64,000 bases of DNA from Opitutaceae bacterium (GTDB taxonomy: Bacteria > Verrucomicrobiota > Verrucomicrobiia > Opitutales > Opitutaceae). The DNA is taken from NCBI GenBank assembly GCA_024233285.1, contig JACKPU010000009.1, positions 40,001-104,000 on the forward strand. The letters run 5' to 3'. Position 1 is the stretch's first letter; every line of letters starts with the position of its first letter. Below are positions 51,011-59,225 of this stretch, one piece after another. The notes beneath the pieces were generated by a model. It did not search any database and was not told the DNA's origin. It saw only the letters and a list, made by a program, of their open reading frames with translations. The position numbers and the translations under genes were made by a program.

Positions 51011-54000
51011 ATGAAAGCCGTCCGCCCGATCTTCTATTCCGCGCTCCCACTATTATTGATCGGTGCCCTCAGCCCCCGCGCCGAAGCCACGCCCGCGCAG
51101 ACTCTGACCACTTACACCTGGACCGGCTTGGGCCAAGACAATGATCTCTACAGCTCGTCCAATTGGCAGGACGAACTCACGCCGCCGGCAGATTACATCG
51201 CTCCCGAAAACGACATCACAGACTTGGTTCTCTTGTTCGGGGATTCGCGCCGAACCTACGCCGAGTATTACAGCCTTTACGCCAGTCAGCTCCAGTTTGT
51301 CGGTCACCGCCGCGGTTATTATTTCAACTCGGTCGGCACCACCACCCACCTCGGCAGCGGCGGCATTCTCTACGCTCCCGCCGAAAACGTCGGTTCGATC
51401 ATCTACGACAGCGTGCAACTTCACGCCTCGCAGGTCTGGCAAATCAACAGCGGTTGGCTGACGATCTACGGACCGATCAGAGATCTGCTCTCCGACAACG
51501 AAACCCACGGCAATTACAGTCTCGAAAAAACCGGCCAGGGCACATTGCAACTCTTTGGTGTCTACAGTGGAGGCTGGGCAGGCGGTCTCACTCTTTCCGA
51601 AGGTTGGGTCTCGGTCAGTGGAGACTTGAGTGGCACCCTGGAAGGCGCGCTCGGCTCCGGCACCCTCACCTTTAACGGTGGCAGCCTCGAAGTCTGGCCG
51701 GGCCAATACAGCATGGGTTACGAAGACGGTGTGCTGTTGACCAACAATATCGTCAGCAACGGGCTCATCCGCATCAAAGCCGACACCGATATTGCGATCG
51801 TTGAAGGGGACCAGCCGGAGAACTTCATCCGCCTTGATGCCGACACCACCCTCCAAGTATCCGGCGACAGTCTCTCCATTGAAAAGGAAATCATCGAAAA
51901 CGAGGGCACCGGCCCGCACTCCCTGACCATCGACTCCTACGGCGCCATTATTCATTATGGTAACAGCCTGTGGAGTGGCGGCACCCAGGTGGACAAAGGC
52001 GTTTTCATATTTGCCGGAGAAGGCAATCTGCCCGGCATGGGTAACATCGTGATCGGCGCCGATGGCTATGCCGGTATCGGTGCCGACAACGACGTCACGG
52101 AATTTGTCTCCAAAATCGATCTGGCGAATTCCACCGGCACCCTGGGCTTCGACAGCGATCCCGAATCGGAAAGCGGGCCCGACGTCTTTTCCGACCCCAT
52201 CGACCTCACCGGCGCGAACAGCAGCCTGCGCATCGGCACAGCCACGCAGGCCATCCTGGGTGACTATCCCATTCTCAACACCACCGAGCAAATCACCCCC
52301 GCCGGCAGCAGTTATCGTTTCGGCGGCGGCGGCGGCAGCCTCTTCGTGGCAAGCTTTCTCACCGATGGCTCCAACCCCCGCGGACTCGAAGTCGATTCCA
52401 TCGACGAAACCCCGCTGACTGTCTGGCTGCTTAACCCCAACAACAACTTTACGGGCGATATTTACGTCAACAATTCCGCCCTCATCTATGGTCCCGGCGT
52501 GGCGCCCGATGCCGAGGTTGCCTTCAATCTTACCTCCACCGGTTACGTCGGCATCGCCGGATCCGGCGCCTACGATGATGCTGGTCAGAACGGTGCCATG
52601 GTCAGTGATTGGCTGGACCAATTCGCCGCCAATACCCCGGGCATTATCGGCTTCGACGTATTCCACGACGCCGGCACGGGCTGGGTGATCAACGATCTCG
52701 ATACCAGCCGCTTTAGCAACGCCGCCATCGGCAGCGCCACATACGTGGAATCCGGTGGCGAGTTTGGTGCGCCCGGTTTGACCCTGACCGGCACGCTCAC
52801 GCCCAACTCGGACGGCAGCCACCGCTTCGTCGCCTACAAAGGCGGAGCCTTCATTGTTGAAGGCACACTGACTGGTGACAGCCTGCAAATCGGCCGGCCC
52901 GACAGCATCGCCACTTTTGGTGATCGCATGGGTGATGACTACTCCACCGTCATGATCAGCGGTGACAATACCGGCGCACTCTCAGATGGCACCACTTTCT
53001 ACAGCGGTCGGCTGATGATTGGCCAGAGCAATGGCATCGCCGGTGACGATCCAACCAGCGCGCTGGGCATCGGTGCACTCACCATCGCCCCCACACTGTT
53101 TATCGAAGAAAACGAAGGCGATGCACCTTCCCCTCAGCTTGTTGCCGCCGTGGATGATCTCATCCTGCCGAACAACATCATCATCAATTCCGACGAACTT
53201 GGCATCAGCGGTGAGCGGGATTTCACCCTTGCGGGTGACATCTCCGGCAGCGGCAGGCTTTATGTGGGAGAGAATTATGACCAATCGCTCGAGCTGACTC
53301 TGAGCGGCAACAACACCTTCAGCGGCGGTATTTATCTCGCAAACAACTCCAGTCTCGCTGTCACCAGCAACACCGGCACCGGCACGGGCCCGCTCGGTTT
53401 CGGCCATAGCGGCGGTTCTGTTTATTTCGAATCCAATGCGCCCGTGATCGGCGGCTTCAGTAACGAAAATGATGGTTCTTACGGCTACATCAGTCTGCAA
53501 GCCGAGGGCCCCACCACCTTGACCGTCAATCAACAGGAATTCGGTCGCTTCTACGGATCAATCAACGCGGAAGACGCCACCGTGATCAAAACCGGCGCCG
53601 GCACGCTCCGTTTTGATAGCGGCTATATCAACACCAACGGCATCGCTGATGGCGAAGGCAACAACATCGGCCTCGATGTGCAGCAGGGCGCGGTCATCTT
53701 TTCGAACAATTCCGGACTCTACGATAACAGCGAAAATCAAACCCCCGCCGTAAGAATCAGCGGCGGCAGCTTTGCGGTGGATGGCGGCACCACGTTTAAC
53801 AATCCGGTGGTTGTCGCCGGCGGCGGTCGTCTCGACGGATTCGGCACCTACACGCAGGACGTCGCCATCGGCGACGGCGCGATTCTCTCCCCGGGCCTCG
53901 CGGGCAACGGCATGACCGGCTCGATCCAGTTTCATCACCTCGAACTCGACGCGGGCGGCATCTACGAATTCGACATTCAGTCGCCTGACTTCGGCGATTA

Positions 54001-54415
54001 CGTCGGCCGCGATACCATCAGTGTCTTCAATCCCAATTCCAGCGAACAAACCCTCGTCATCAACGCCGATTCGTCACACCCGTTCATCATCCGCGTCTAC
54101 TCGGTCGACGAGGCGGGTGAACGCGGTTTCCTTTCCGGCATTGATCCGGACCACGGCATGTATTCGTGGACACTGATCTCCTTCGACGAACTGCTCATCC
54201 CCTCCACGAGCAATATGTTCGATCCCTCGCTCTTCAGCCTGGAGTTGGATGGGTTCAGCGCCGATTTCACCGGCGACTTCAATATCGCGCTTGATGGCCA
54301 GCACATCGTGCTGCAGTTCACGCCCGTCCCTGAACCCTCCACTTATGCGATGATGGCAATTGGTTTAGGCATCGTGGCTTGGAGCATTCGTCGCCGGCGT
54401 CGCCACAAGGCCTGA
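51011..54415 (+). CDS. Autotransporter-like repeat protein with PEP-CTERM anchor
   Basis: A 1134-residue exported protein with a signal peptide and a long region of autotransporter-associated beta strands, with repeated patterns such as LEKTGQGTLQLFGVYSGG and IKTGAGTLRFDSG. It ends in a PEP-CTERM sorting signal: VPEPSTYAMM (from about residue 1106), a membrane helix and an Arg-rich tail. PEP-CTERM proteins are processed by exosortase and reach the surface or biofilm matrix. No exosortase gene is in the window. It follows the cyclase gene but is probably a separate unit. Confidence 0.9.
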   Translation: MKAVRPIFYSALPLLLIGALSPRAEATPAQTLTTYTWTGLGQDNDLYSSSNWQDELTPPADYIAPENDITDLVLLFGDSRRTYAEYYSLYASQLQFVGHRRGYYFNSVGTTTHLGSGGILYAPAENVGSIIYDSVQLHASQVWQINSGWLTIYGPIRDLLSDNETHGNYSLEKTGQGTLQLFGVYSGGWAGGLTLSEGWVSVSGDLSGTLEGALGSGTLTFNGGSLEVWPGQYSMGYEDGVLLTNNIVSNGLIRIKADTDIAIVEGDQPENFIRLDADTTLQVSGDSLSIEKEIIENEGTGPHSLTIDSYGAIIHYGNSLWSGGTQVDKGVFIFAGEGNLPGMGNIVIGADGYAGIGADNDVTEFVSKIDLANSTGTLGFDSDPESESGPDVFSDPIDLTGANSSLRIGTATQAILGDYPILNTTEQITPAGSSYRFGGGGGSLFVASFLTDGSNPRGLEVDSIDETPLTVWLLNPNNNFTGDIYVNNSALIYGPGVAPDAEVAFNLTSTGYVGIAGSGAYDDAGQNGAMVSDWLDQFAANTPGIIGFDVFHDAGTGWVINDLDTSRFSNAAIGSATYVESGGEFGAPGLTLTGTLTPNSDGSHRFVAYKGGAFIVEGTLTGDSLQIGRPDSIATFGDRMGDDYSTVMISGDNTGALSDGTTFYSGRLMIGQSNGIAGDDPTSALGIGALTIAPTLFIEENEGDAPSPQLVAAVDDLILPNNIIINSDELGISGERDFTLAGDISGSGRLYVGENYDQSLELTLSGNNTFSGGIYLANNSSLAVTSNTGTGTGPLGFGHSGGSVYFESNAPVIGGFSNENDGSYGYISLQAEGPTTLTVNQQEFGRFYGSINAEDATVIKTGAGTLRFDSGYINTNGIADGEGNNIGLDVQQGAVIFSNNSGLYDNSENQTPAVRISGGSFAVDGGTTFNNPVVVAGGGRLDGFGTYTQDVAIGDGAILSPGLAGNGMTGSIQFHHLELDAGGIYEFDIQSPDFGDYVGRDTISVFNPNSSEQTLVINADSSHPFIIRVYSVDEAGERGFLSGIDPDHGMYSWTLISFDELLIPSTSNMFDPSLFSLELDGFSADFTGDFNIALDGQHIVLQFTPVPEPSTYAMMAIGLGIVAWSIRRRRRHKA

Positions 54416-54438
54416 TTGCATCTGCACCCCAGGTTTTC

Positions 54439-54466
54439 AACCCGCCGCATCCCGGCGGGTTTTTAT
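54439..54466. terminator. Terminator after the PEP-CTERM gene
   Basis: The stem AACCCGCCG/CGGCGGGTT with a 5-nt loop is followed by TTTATT on the plus strand. It overlaps the stop of the convergent VWA gene and may serve both. Confidence 0.85.
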
Positions 54467-56058
54467 TGGGTCAATTGTTCCGCCCGGCCGATCAGCCTGA
54501 TGAACTCGTCACGATAGCCACCCGCGTCGCTGCCTTTCCCGGCCTCGGCCCACGCCTGCACCTCACTCCAACTACTCGCGCCCTTGAACTCCGAATCGCG
54601 CAACAGCATGCCAAAACCGGCCACGCTCGCGGCGAATTTGAAATCGGTGCTCGCGGTCGCAAAGGTCGCGTCGTCATCCGCCAGCGGAAACTCCAACAGC
54701 TGGCTCGTATCACCCTCCGGCGCTTTGTAGCGCAGCTTCACCGTCAGCAACTCGCGGCTCCCCGTCAGATCGATCGCCACCTTCTGGTATTTCAAATCGT
54801 CCGCGGGCGTCAGGATGCCCCCTTTGGCCGGGACGATCTCATAAAGCGCCGTCACCGTGTGACCCGCGCCAATCTCGCCCGCGTCCACCTGGTCGTTGGC
54901 AAAATCCTCTTTCTGCAACCGGCGGTTTTCATATCCGATGAGCCGGTAACTTTCGACCGTCGCCGGATTGAATTCGACCTGCAGTTTCACGTCCTTGGCG
55001 ATGGTGACGAGGGTGCCGTTGACCTGCTCGACCAGCAGCTTCTCGGCTTCACGCTTCGAGTCGATGTAACCGTAGTTGCCGTTGCCCTTGTCGGCCAGCG
55101 CTTCGAGCTTCGCGTCCTGATAGTTGCCCATGCCGAAGCCGAGCACGCTCAGAAACACGCCGGACTTCGCCTTCTCTTCAATCAGTCGCGTCAGACTGCC
55201 GTCGTCACTCACGCCGACGTTGAAGTCGCCATCCGTGCACAGGATCACGCGGTTGATCCCGTCGTTCACCAGGTTGGCTTTGGCGATGTCGTAAGCCAGT
55301 TGAATGCCCATCGCACCGTTGGTCGAACCCGACGGCTGCAAAGCGTCCACCGCCGCCAGAATCTCGCTCGCCTTGCGTGCCGGCGTCGAAGGCAGCGCCA
55401 ATCCGGCGTTGCCTGCATAGGTCACGATCGCCACGCGGTCGTCGGGCCGCAGGCGGTCAACCAACAGACGCATGGCCTGCTTTACCAACGGCAGCTTGTT
55501 CGCCGCGTTCATCGAGCCCGACACATCGAGCAGGAACACCAGATTGGCCGCCGGCCGCGCCGCGGTGGAAATCTCGCGGCCCTTCAAACCGATGCGCACG
55601 AGCCGGTGTTCGGGCGCCCAAGGCGCACTCGCCACCTCCAGCGTCGCCGCGAACGGCGTCAGACCAGTCGGGTGCACATAGGTGTAAGGAAAGTAATTGA
55701 GCAGCTCTTCAATCCGCACCGCATCCGGCGGCGGCAAGCGACCTTCATTCAAGAACCGACGCACATTCGCATAGCTCGCCGTGTCCACGTCCGCCGAGAA
55801 GGTCGAGAGCGGTTGATCCGCTACACGGATGAAACCGGTCTCCGGCGTATGCGCGTAGTCCTCGGTGTTGAAGACTACATCCGGCGCTTGTTTCATAAGC
55901 ATAGAAGGATTTGCCATGGGAAACACCTTCGCCCGACTTGCAGCTTCCTTTTCAAAGGCTTGTGCGCGCTGCATTGCAAATGCCGCGTGCTGAGCATCCC
56001 GCATTTGTTGAACCTCAGCTGCACGCTTGGCTGTAGTATCTACTTCGGCCATCGCCAA
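54463..56058 (-). CDS. YfbK-like VWA-domain protein, C-terminal part of a split gene
   Basis: A 531-residue piece with a VWA_N-like segment, a VWA domain with the MIDAS motif (Asp178, Ser180, Ser182 in LLDVSGSMN) and a DUF3520-like C-terminal domain. Related proteins carry an N-terminal anti-sigma-like domain and membrane helix. Here these sit in the upstream frame, which ends 18 bp past this start. The only in-frame starts (TTG 56058, ATG 56052) lack a properly spaced ribosome-binding site. A -1 shift in 56043-56091 would rejoin the two. Confidence 0.8.
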   Translation of the reverse strand: MAMAEVDTTAKRAAEVQQMRDAQHAAFAMQRAQAFEKEAASRAKVFPMANPSMLMKQAPDVVFNTEDYAHTPETGFIRVADQPLSTFSADVDTASYANVRRFLNEGRLPPPDAVRIEELLNYFPYTYVHPTGLTPFAATLEVASAPWAPEHRLVRIGLKGREISTAARPAANLVFLLDVSGSMNAANKLPLVKQAMRLLVDRLRPDDRVAIVTYAGNAGLALPSTPARKASEILAAVDALQPSGSTNGAMGIQLAYDIAKANLVNDGINRVILCTDGDFNVGVSDDGSLTRLIEEKAKSGVFLSVLGFGMGNYQDAKLEALADKGNGNYGYIDSKREAEKLLVEQVNGTLVTIAKDVKLQVEFNPATVESYRLIGYENRRLQKEDFANDQVDAGEIGAGHTVTALYEIVPAKGGILTPADDLKYQKVAIDLTGSRELLTVKLRYKAPEGDTSQLLEFPLADDDATFATASTDFKFAASVAGFGMLLRDSEFKGASSWSEVQAWAEAGKGSDAGGYRDEFIRLIGRAEQLTQ

Positions 56059-56474
56059 ACTGGACGCGTTCTGCCTCCGGCCGACACAGGTTCATCGGCC
56101 ACCGCCGGCATCGCCATCGTATAGGTTTCATATTCCTTCGCCACAGGCTGCTGGGCCGGTTCATGCAGCACGACCACGACCGCGAAACACGCAGCGGCCA
56201 AAGTGCCGACCACGAAGTAGAGTTTCGGAAAGCTCAGGAGTTTGCCCGGCTTTTCCCGATACGGGTCCTTCGGCGGTTTCACCGCCGGCAGCGGCTCTTC
56301 GCCCAGCACGGCTTCGAGCTGCGCGGCGGCGGCGCGAATGTCCTCCACCGCGGCTTGCGCGGCGGGTGAATTTTGCAGGAGCGCCTCAACCTCGGCACGC
56401 TCGGCTTCATCGAGTTCACCGAGGGCGTAGGCGGTCAGGCGGGGATCTTCAGGGGAAATAGTTGGCTTATTCAT
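56040..56474 (-). CDS. Anti-sigma-like membrane domain, N-terminal part of the split VWA gene
   Basis: A 144-residue piece beginning MNKPTISPEDPRLTAYALGE, with an anti-sigma-like helical domain (about 1-60) and one membrane helix (about 86-104, FVVGTLAAACFAVVVVL). It ends in an unrelated tail (TRPVWRWPK) just as the VWA frame takes over. It begins 7 bp after the sigma factor stop, as expected for its anti-sigma partner. It is most likely the front of one longer VWA protein. Confidence 0.75.
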   Translation of the reverse strand: MNKPTISPEDPRLTAYALGELDEAERAEVEALLQNSPAAQAAVEDIRAAAAQLEAVLGEEPLPAVKPPKDPYREKPGKLLSFPKLYFVVGTLAAACFAVVVVLHEPAQQPVAKEYETYTMAMPAVADEPVSAGGRTRPVWRWPK

Positions 56475-56481
56475 GATATGC

Positions 56482-57021
56482 TCAGGGTCGCAGGGCGGCA
56501 AAATCCGTGCGCAGGCGTGTCACGGCGGTGTGGAGGATGAACCCGACATTGCTCACGGAGAGCGAGGTGATGCGGCTGATTTCCTTGTAGCTGAAACCGT
56601 TCTGGAATTTCAGACGCACGACCTCCTGTTGGTTCGGGGGCAGGCGATCGATCAGGCGAAGAATCGCGGCGTTGGTCTCGGCCTGTTCGAGACTGCGACC
56701 CGGCCGTGGTTCGGCCGCGGTCACGCGTTCTTGTTCGCCTTCGGCAAAATGCTTCATGCGGCCCTCCTTGCGCATGACATCAAGCGCGCGGTGGCGGCAG
56801 ACGGTGAACAACCATTCGACCACGTGGCCCTCGACGGCCGCGGCCGGCTGCTGCATGAGTTTGATGAAGGAGTCCTGCACCACGTCGCGGGCGCGGTCGG
56901 CATCGCCCAGCAATTTTGTCGCATAGCGGGTGAGCGGAGCCTGGTGCTCCGCGAAGGTGCGTGCCATGAAGCTCTGGTTTTCATGCGTCTTTTCCCGTGG
57001 TTGAGGGTTCGGAGGTGCCAT
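56482..57021 (-). CDS. ECF-type RNA polymerase sigma factor
   Basis: A 179-residue sigma factor with region 2 (ADRARDVVQDSFIKLMQQ) and region 4 (LPPNQQEVVRLKFQNGFSY followed by a helix-turn-helix). The ATG at 57021 is preferred; the frame runs on upstream to 57222 without recognisable sequence. It is paired with the anti-sigma/VWA gene downstream and probably controls a surface or stress response. Confidence 0.88.
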   Translation of the reverse strand: MAPPNPQPREKTHENQSFMARTFAEHQAPLTRYATKLLGDADRARDVVQDSFIKLMQQPAAAVEGHVVEWLFTVCRHRALDVMRKEGRMKHFAEGEQERVTAAEPRPGRSLEQAETNAAILRLIDRLPPNQQEVVRLKFQNGFSYKEISRITSLSVSNVGFILHTAVTRLRTDFAALRP

Positions 57022-57375
57022 GGGTTTCTGAGGGGATGACGCGCGGACCGGAGGTTTCTTAGAAAAATCCTTCGTTTCACTGGCACTGGCAACCCAACGA
57101 GCCGTAGGAAATGAAAAAAACCAACTCCCGGCTTGCCTCGGCCCAAGACGGCGGCTTCGCTCCGCGGCACACCAAGCGTTCAACCCCTCCCCCGATGATG
57201 ACCCGCCAATTTGTAGCACCACTGATTCTTACGCTGCATGCGGGCCGTCTGACCACCTGAGTCAGTCTTCGCCCGCCGCGCTGAGCGGGCTCCCGGAAAT
57301 TCTTTCCCCAAGGACAACCCGCTCCAACCCGAGCGGGCTTTTTGTTTTTTCCCTGCCACTTTCCTGACCTTCACC
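57022..57375. other. Divergent region between the sigma factor and ABC exporter genes
   Basis: This 354-bp gap holds no gene. The left part should contain the minus-strand sigma promoter, which was not resolved. The right part carries, on the plus strand, a tiny ATG-to-TGA frame of four codons (57238-57252). It is followed by four mutually complementary GC-rich segments ending in an intrinsic terminator, 25 bp before the exporter ATG. Confidence 0.6.
57271..57350 (+). promoter_or_regulatory. Candidate transcription attenuator before the ABC exporter
   Basis: Segment 1 GCCCGC (57271-57276), segment 2 GAGCGGGC (57283-57290), segment 3 CCCGCTC (57318-57324) and segment 4 GAGCGGG (57331-57337) can form 1:2 plus 3:4 (terminator, followed by T-runs) or 2:3 (antiterminator). 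No plus-strand gene lies upstream for it to terminate. Confidence 0.6.
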
Positions 57376-59220
57376 ATGTTTTCCCATCTTCACGGCATCT
57401 GGTCCCTCATGCAGGGACATCGCCTGCGCTACGGCGCGGCCCTCGCCTGTCTGCTCGGCGCCACCGTGCTCAATTACGGTGTGCCACTCGTGGGCAGCGT
57501 GATCATTGACTTCGCCATCTCCGCCAAGACTCCCGACGCCGACACCTCGGCGCCGATACGTTGGTTGCTCAACCTGTTCGGCGGCGCGGAACACTTGCGC
57601 GACAATCTCTGGCTCGCACCCGTCGCCATGGTGCTGCTCAGCGCGTTCGGCGGCGTGTTCAGCTATCTCAAGGGCTGGCAGGCTTCGGTTGCGAGCGACG
57701 GCATCGCCCGCCGGCTCAAGGACCAGCTTTACGATCACCTCAATCATCTGCCCGCGCGGCACCACGACCAATCCGACACGGGCGATCTCGTGCAACGCTG
57801 CACCAGCGACGTCGAGACCGCGCGCACCTTCCTCGCTTCGCAGGTGATGGACGTGGGCAACGCGCTCATCCTCGCCGGCACCGCCTTGCCACTCATGCTC
57901 ATGCTCAACGTGCCGCTGACGCTGGTCTCGTTCTCCCTGCTCGGTCCGATCGTGATCTACGCCTACGTCTATTTCCGCAAGGTGCGCTACATCTTCAAGC
58001 AGGTGGACGAAGCCGAGGGCATGCTCACCGGTGTCGTGCAGGAAAACCTGACCGGCATCCGCGTCGTGCGCGCGTTCTCGCGCCACGATCACGAACGCCA
58101 GAAGTTCGCCACGCCCAATGCCCTCTACCGCGACCGCGCGCTCAAGATGCTGCGGCTCATGTCGTGGTATTGGTCGATCAGCGACATCGTCGCGCTCAGT
58201 CAACTCGGCCTCACCCTGATCGTGGGCGCCCATTGGGTCGCGACCGGCGAAGTCACCGTCGGCGTGCTCTTCGCGTTTCTCGCCTATCTCGGCCTCATGC
58301 TCTGGCCCGTGCGCATGATGGGCCGCATCCTCACCGATCTGGGCAAGGCCACGGTCGCGCTCACGCGCATTCGCGAGATCCTGAGCGTCGAACGTGAACC
58401 TGAACCGCCGGCCAACGCCCAACTCATCGCCGCGCCACTTTCCGGACGCCTCGCCGTGCGCGATCTCCACTTCAGTCATGCCGCCAGCGACCTGCCGACG
58501 GACGGCCGCGGCGCCCTCAACGGCGTGTCCTTCGACGTCCATCCCGGCGAAACCCTCGCGATTCTCGGTCCCTCGGGATCGGGCAAGAGCACGCTCATGC
58601 ATCTGCTGCTCCGGCTCTATGACTACCAGCACGGCTCCATCCAGTTCGACGGCCGCGAGCTCTCCGCGCTGCCGCGCAAATGGGTGCGCGAACAGATCGG
58701 CGTCGTGATGCAGGAACCGTTTCTCTTTTCCAAGAGCCTGCGTGACAACCTGCGCCTCGGGCACGGCAGCGCGCCCGACCCGGAAATCGAAAGCGCCGCC
58801 CGCGCCGCGTGCATTCACGATACCATCCTGTCGTTCGAACACGGCTACGACACCGTGATCGGCGAACGCGGCATCACGCTTTCCGGCGGTCAGCGCCAGC
58901 GCGTCGCCATCGCCCGCGCCGTGCTCAAGCGCGCGCCCGTGCTCATCCTCGACGACGCCCTCAGCGCCGTCGATGCCGAGACCGAGACCATGATTCTCGA
59001 CGCCCTCAAATCGCGCCGCGGCCGCTCCACCACCCTCGTGATCGCCCACCGCCTCGCCACTCTCGTGCACGCCGATCGCATCATCGTGCTCGAACACGGC
59101 CGCATCATTCAGACCGGCACCCACGCCGAGCTTTCCGCGCAGGACGGCCTCTACCGCCGCCTGTGGCAGATTCAGACCAGCGTGGAGACCGACTTCCAAA
59201 ACGAACTTCAAACCAAGTAA
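57376..59220 (+). CDS. Heterodimeric ABC exporter, subunit A (MdlA-like)
   Basis: A 614-residue half-transporter with six membrane helices (about 20-310) and an ATPase domain. Walker A GPSGSGKSTLMHLLL and signature LSGGQRQRVAIARAV are canonical, but Walker B reads VLILDDALSAVD, with Asp in place of the catalytic Glu. This matches the degenerate subunit of heterodimeric exporters such as TM287/288 and MdlAB. The partner gene starts 5 bp downstream. Confidence 0.92.
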   Translation: MFSHLHGIWSLMQGHRLRYGAALACLLGATVLNYGVPLVGSVIIDFAISAKTPDADTSAPIRWLLNLFGGAEHLRDNLWLAPVAMVLLSAFGGVFSYLKGWQASVASDGIARRLKDQLYDHLNHLPARHHDQSDTGDLVQRCTSDVETARTFLASQVMDVGNALILAGTALPLMLMLNVPLTLVSFSLLGPIVIYAYVYFRKVRYIFKQVDEAEGMLTGVVQENLTGIRVVRAFSRHDHERQKFATPNALYRDRALKMLRLMSWYWSISDIVALSQLGLTLIVGAHWVATGEVTVGVLFAFLAYLGLMLWPVRMMGRILTDLGKATVALTRIREILSVEREPEPPANAQLIAAPLSGRLAVRDLHFSHAASDLPTDGRGALNGVSFDVHPGETLAILGPSGSGKSTLMHLLLRLYDYQHGSIQFDGRELSALPRKWVREQIGVVMQEPFLFSKSLRDNLRLGHGSAPDPEIESAARAACIHDTILSFEHGYDTVIGERGITLSGGQRQRVAIARAVLKRAPVLILDDALSAVDAETETMILDALKSRRGRSTTLVIAHRLATLVHADRIIVLEHGRIIQTGTHAELSAQDGLYRRLWQIQTSVETDFQNELQTK

Positions 59221-59225
59221 CCGCC

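Noticed and set aside
51053..52888. 611-residue open frame on the minus strand
   Set aside because: It is antisense to the PEP-CTERM protein and has no recognisable domain.
56040..56091. Programmed -1 ribosomal frameshift in the VWA gene
   Set aside because: No slippery heptamer or clear stimulatory structure is visible in the overlap, so mutation or sequencing error is more likely.
54379..56124. 581-residue open frame on the plus strand
   Set aside because: It is antisense to the VWA gene and low in complexity.
57190..57345. Possible tRNA or other structured RNA gene before the ABC exporter
   Set aside because: No tRNA arm sequences or CCA end are seen; the pairing segments fit an attenuator better.
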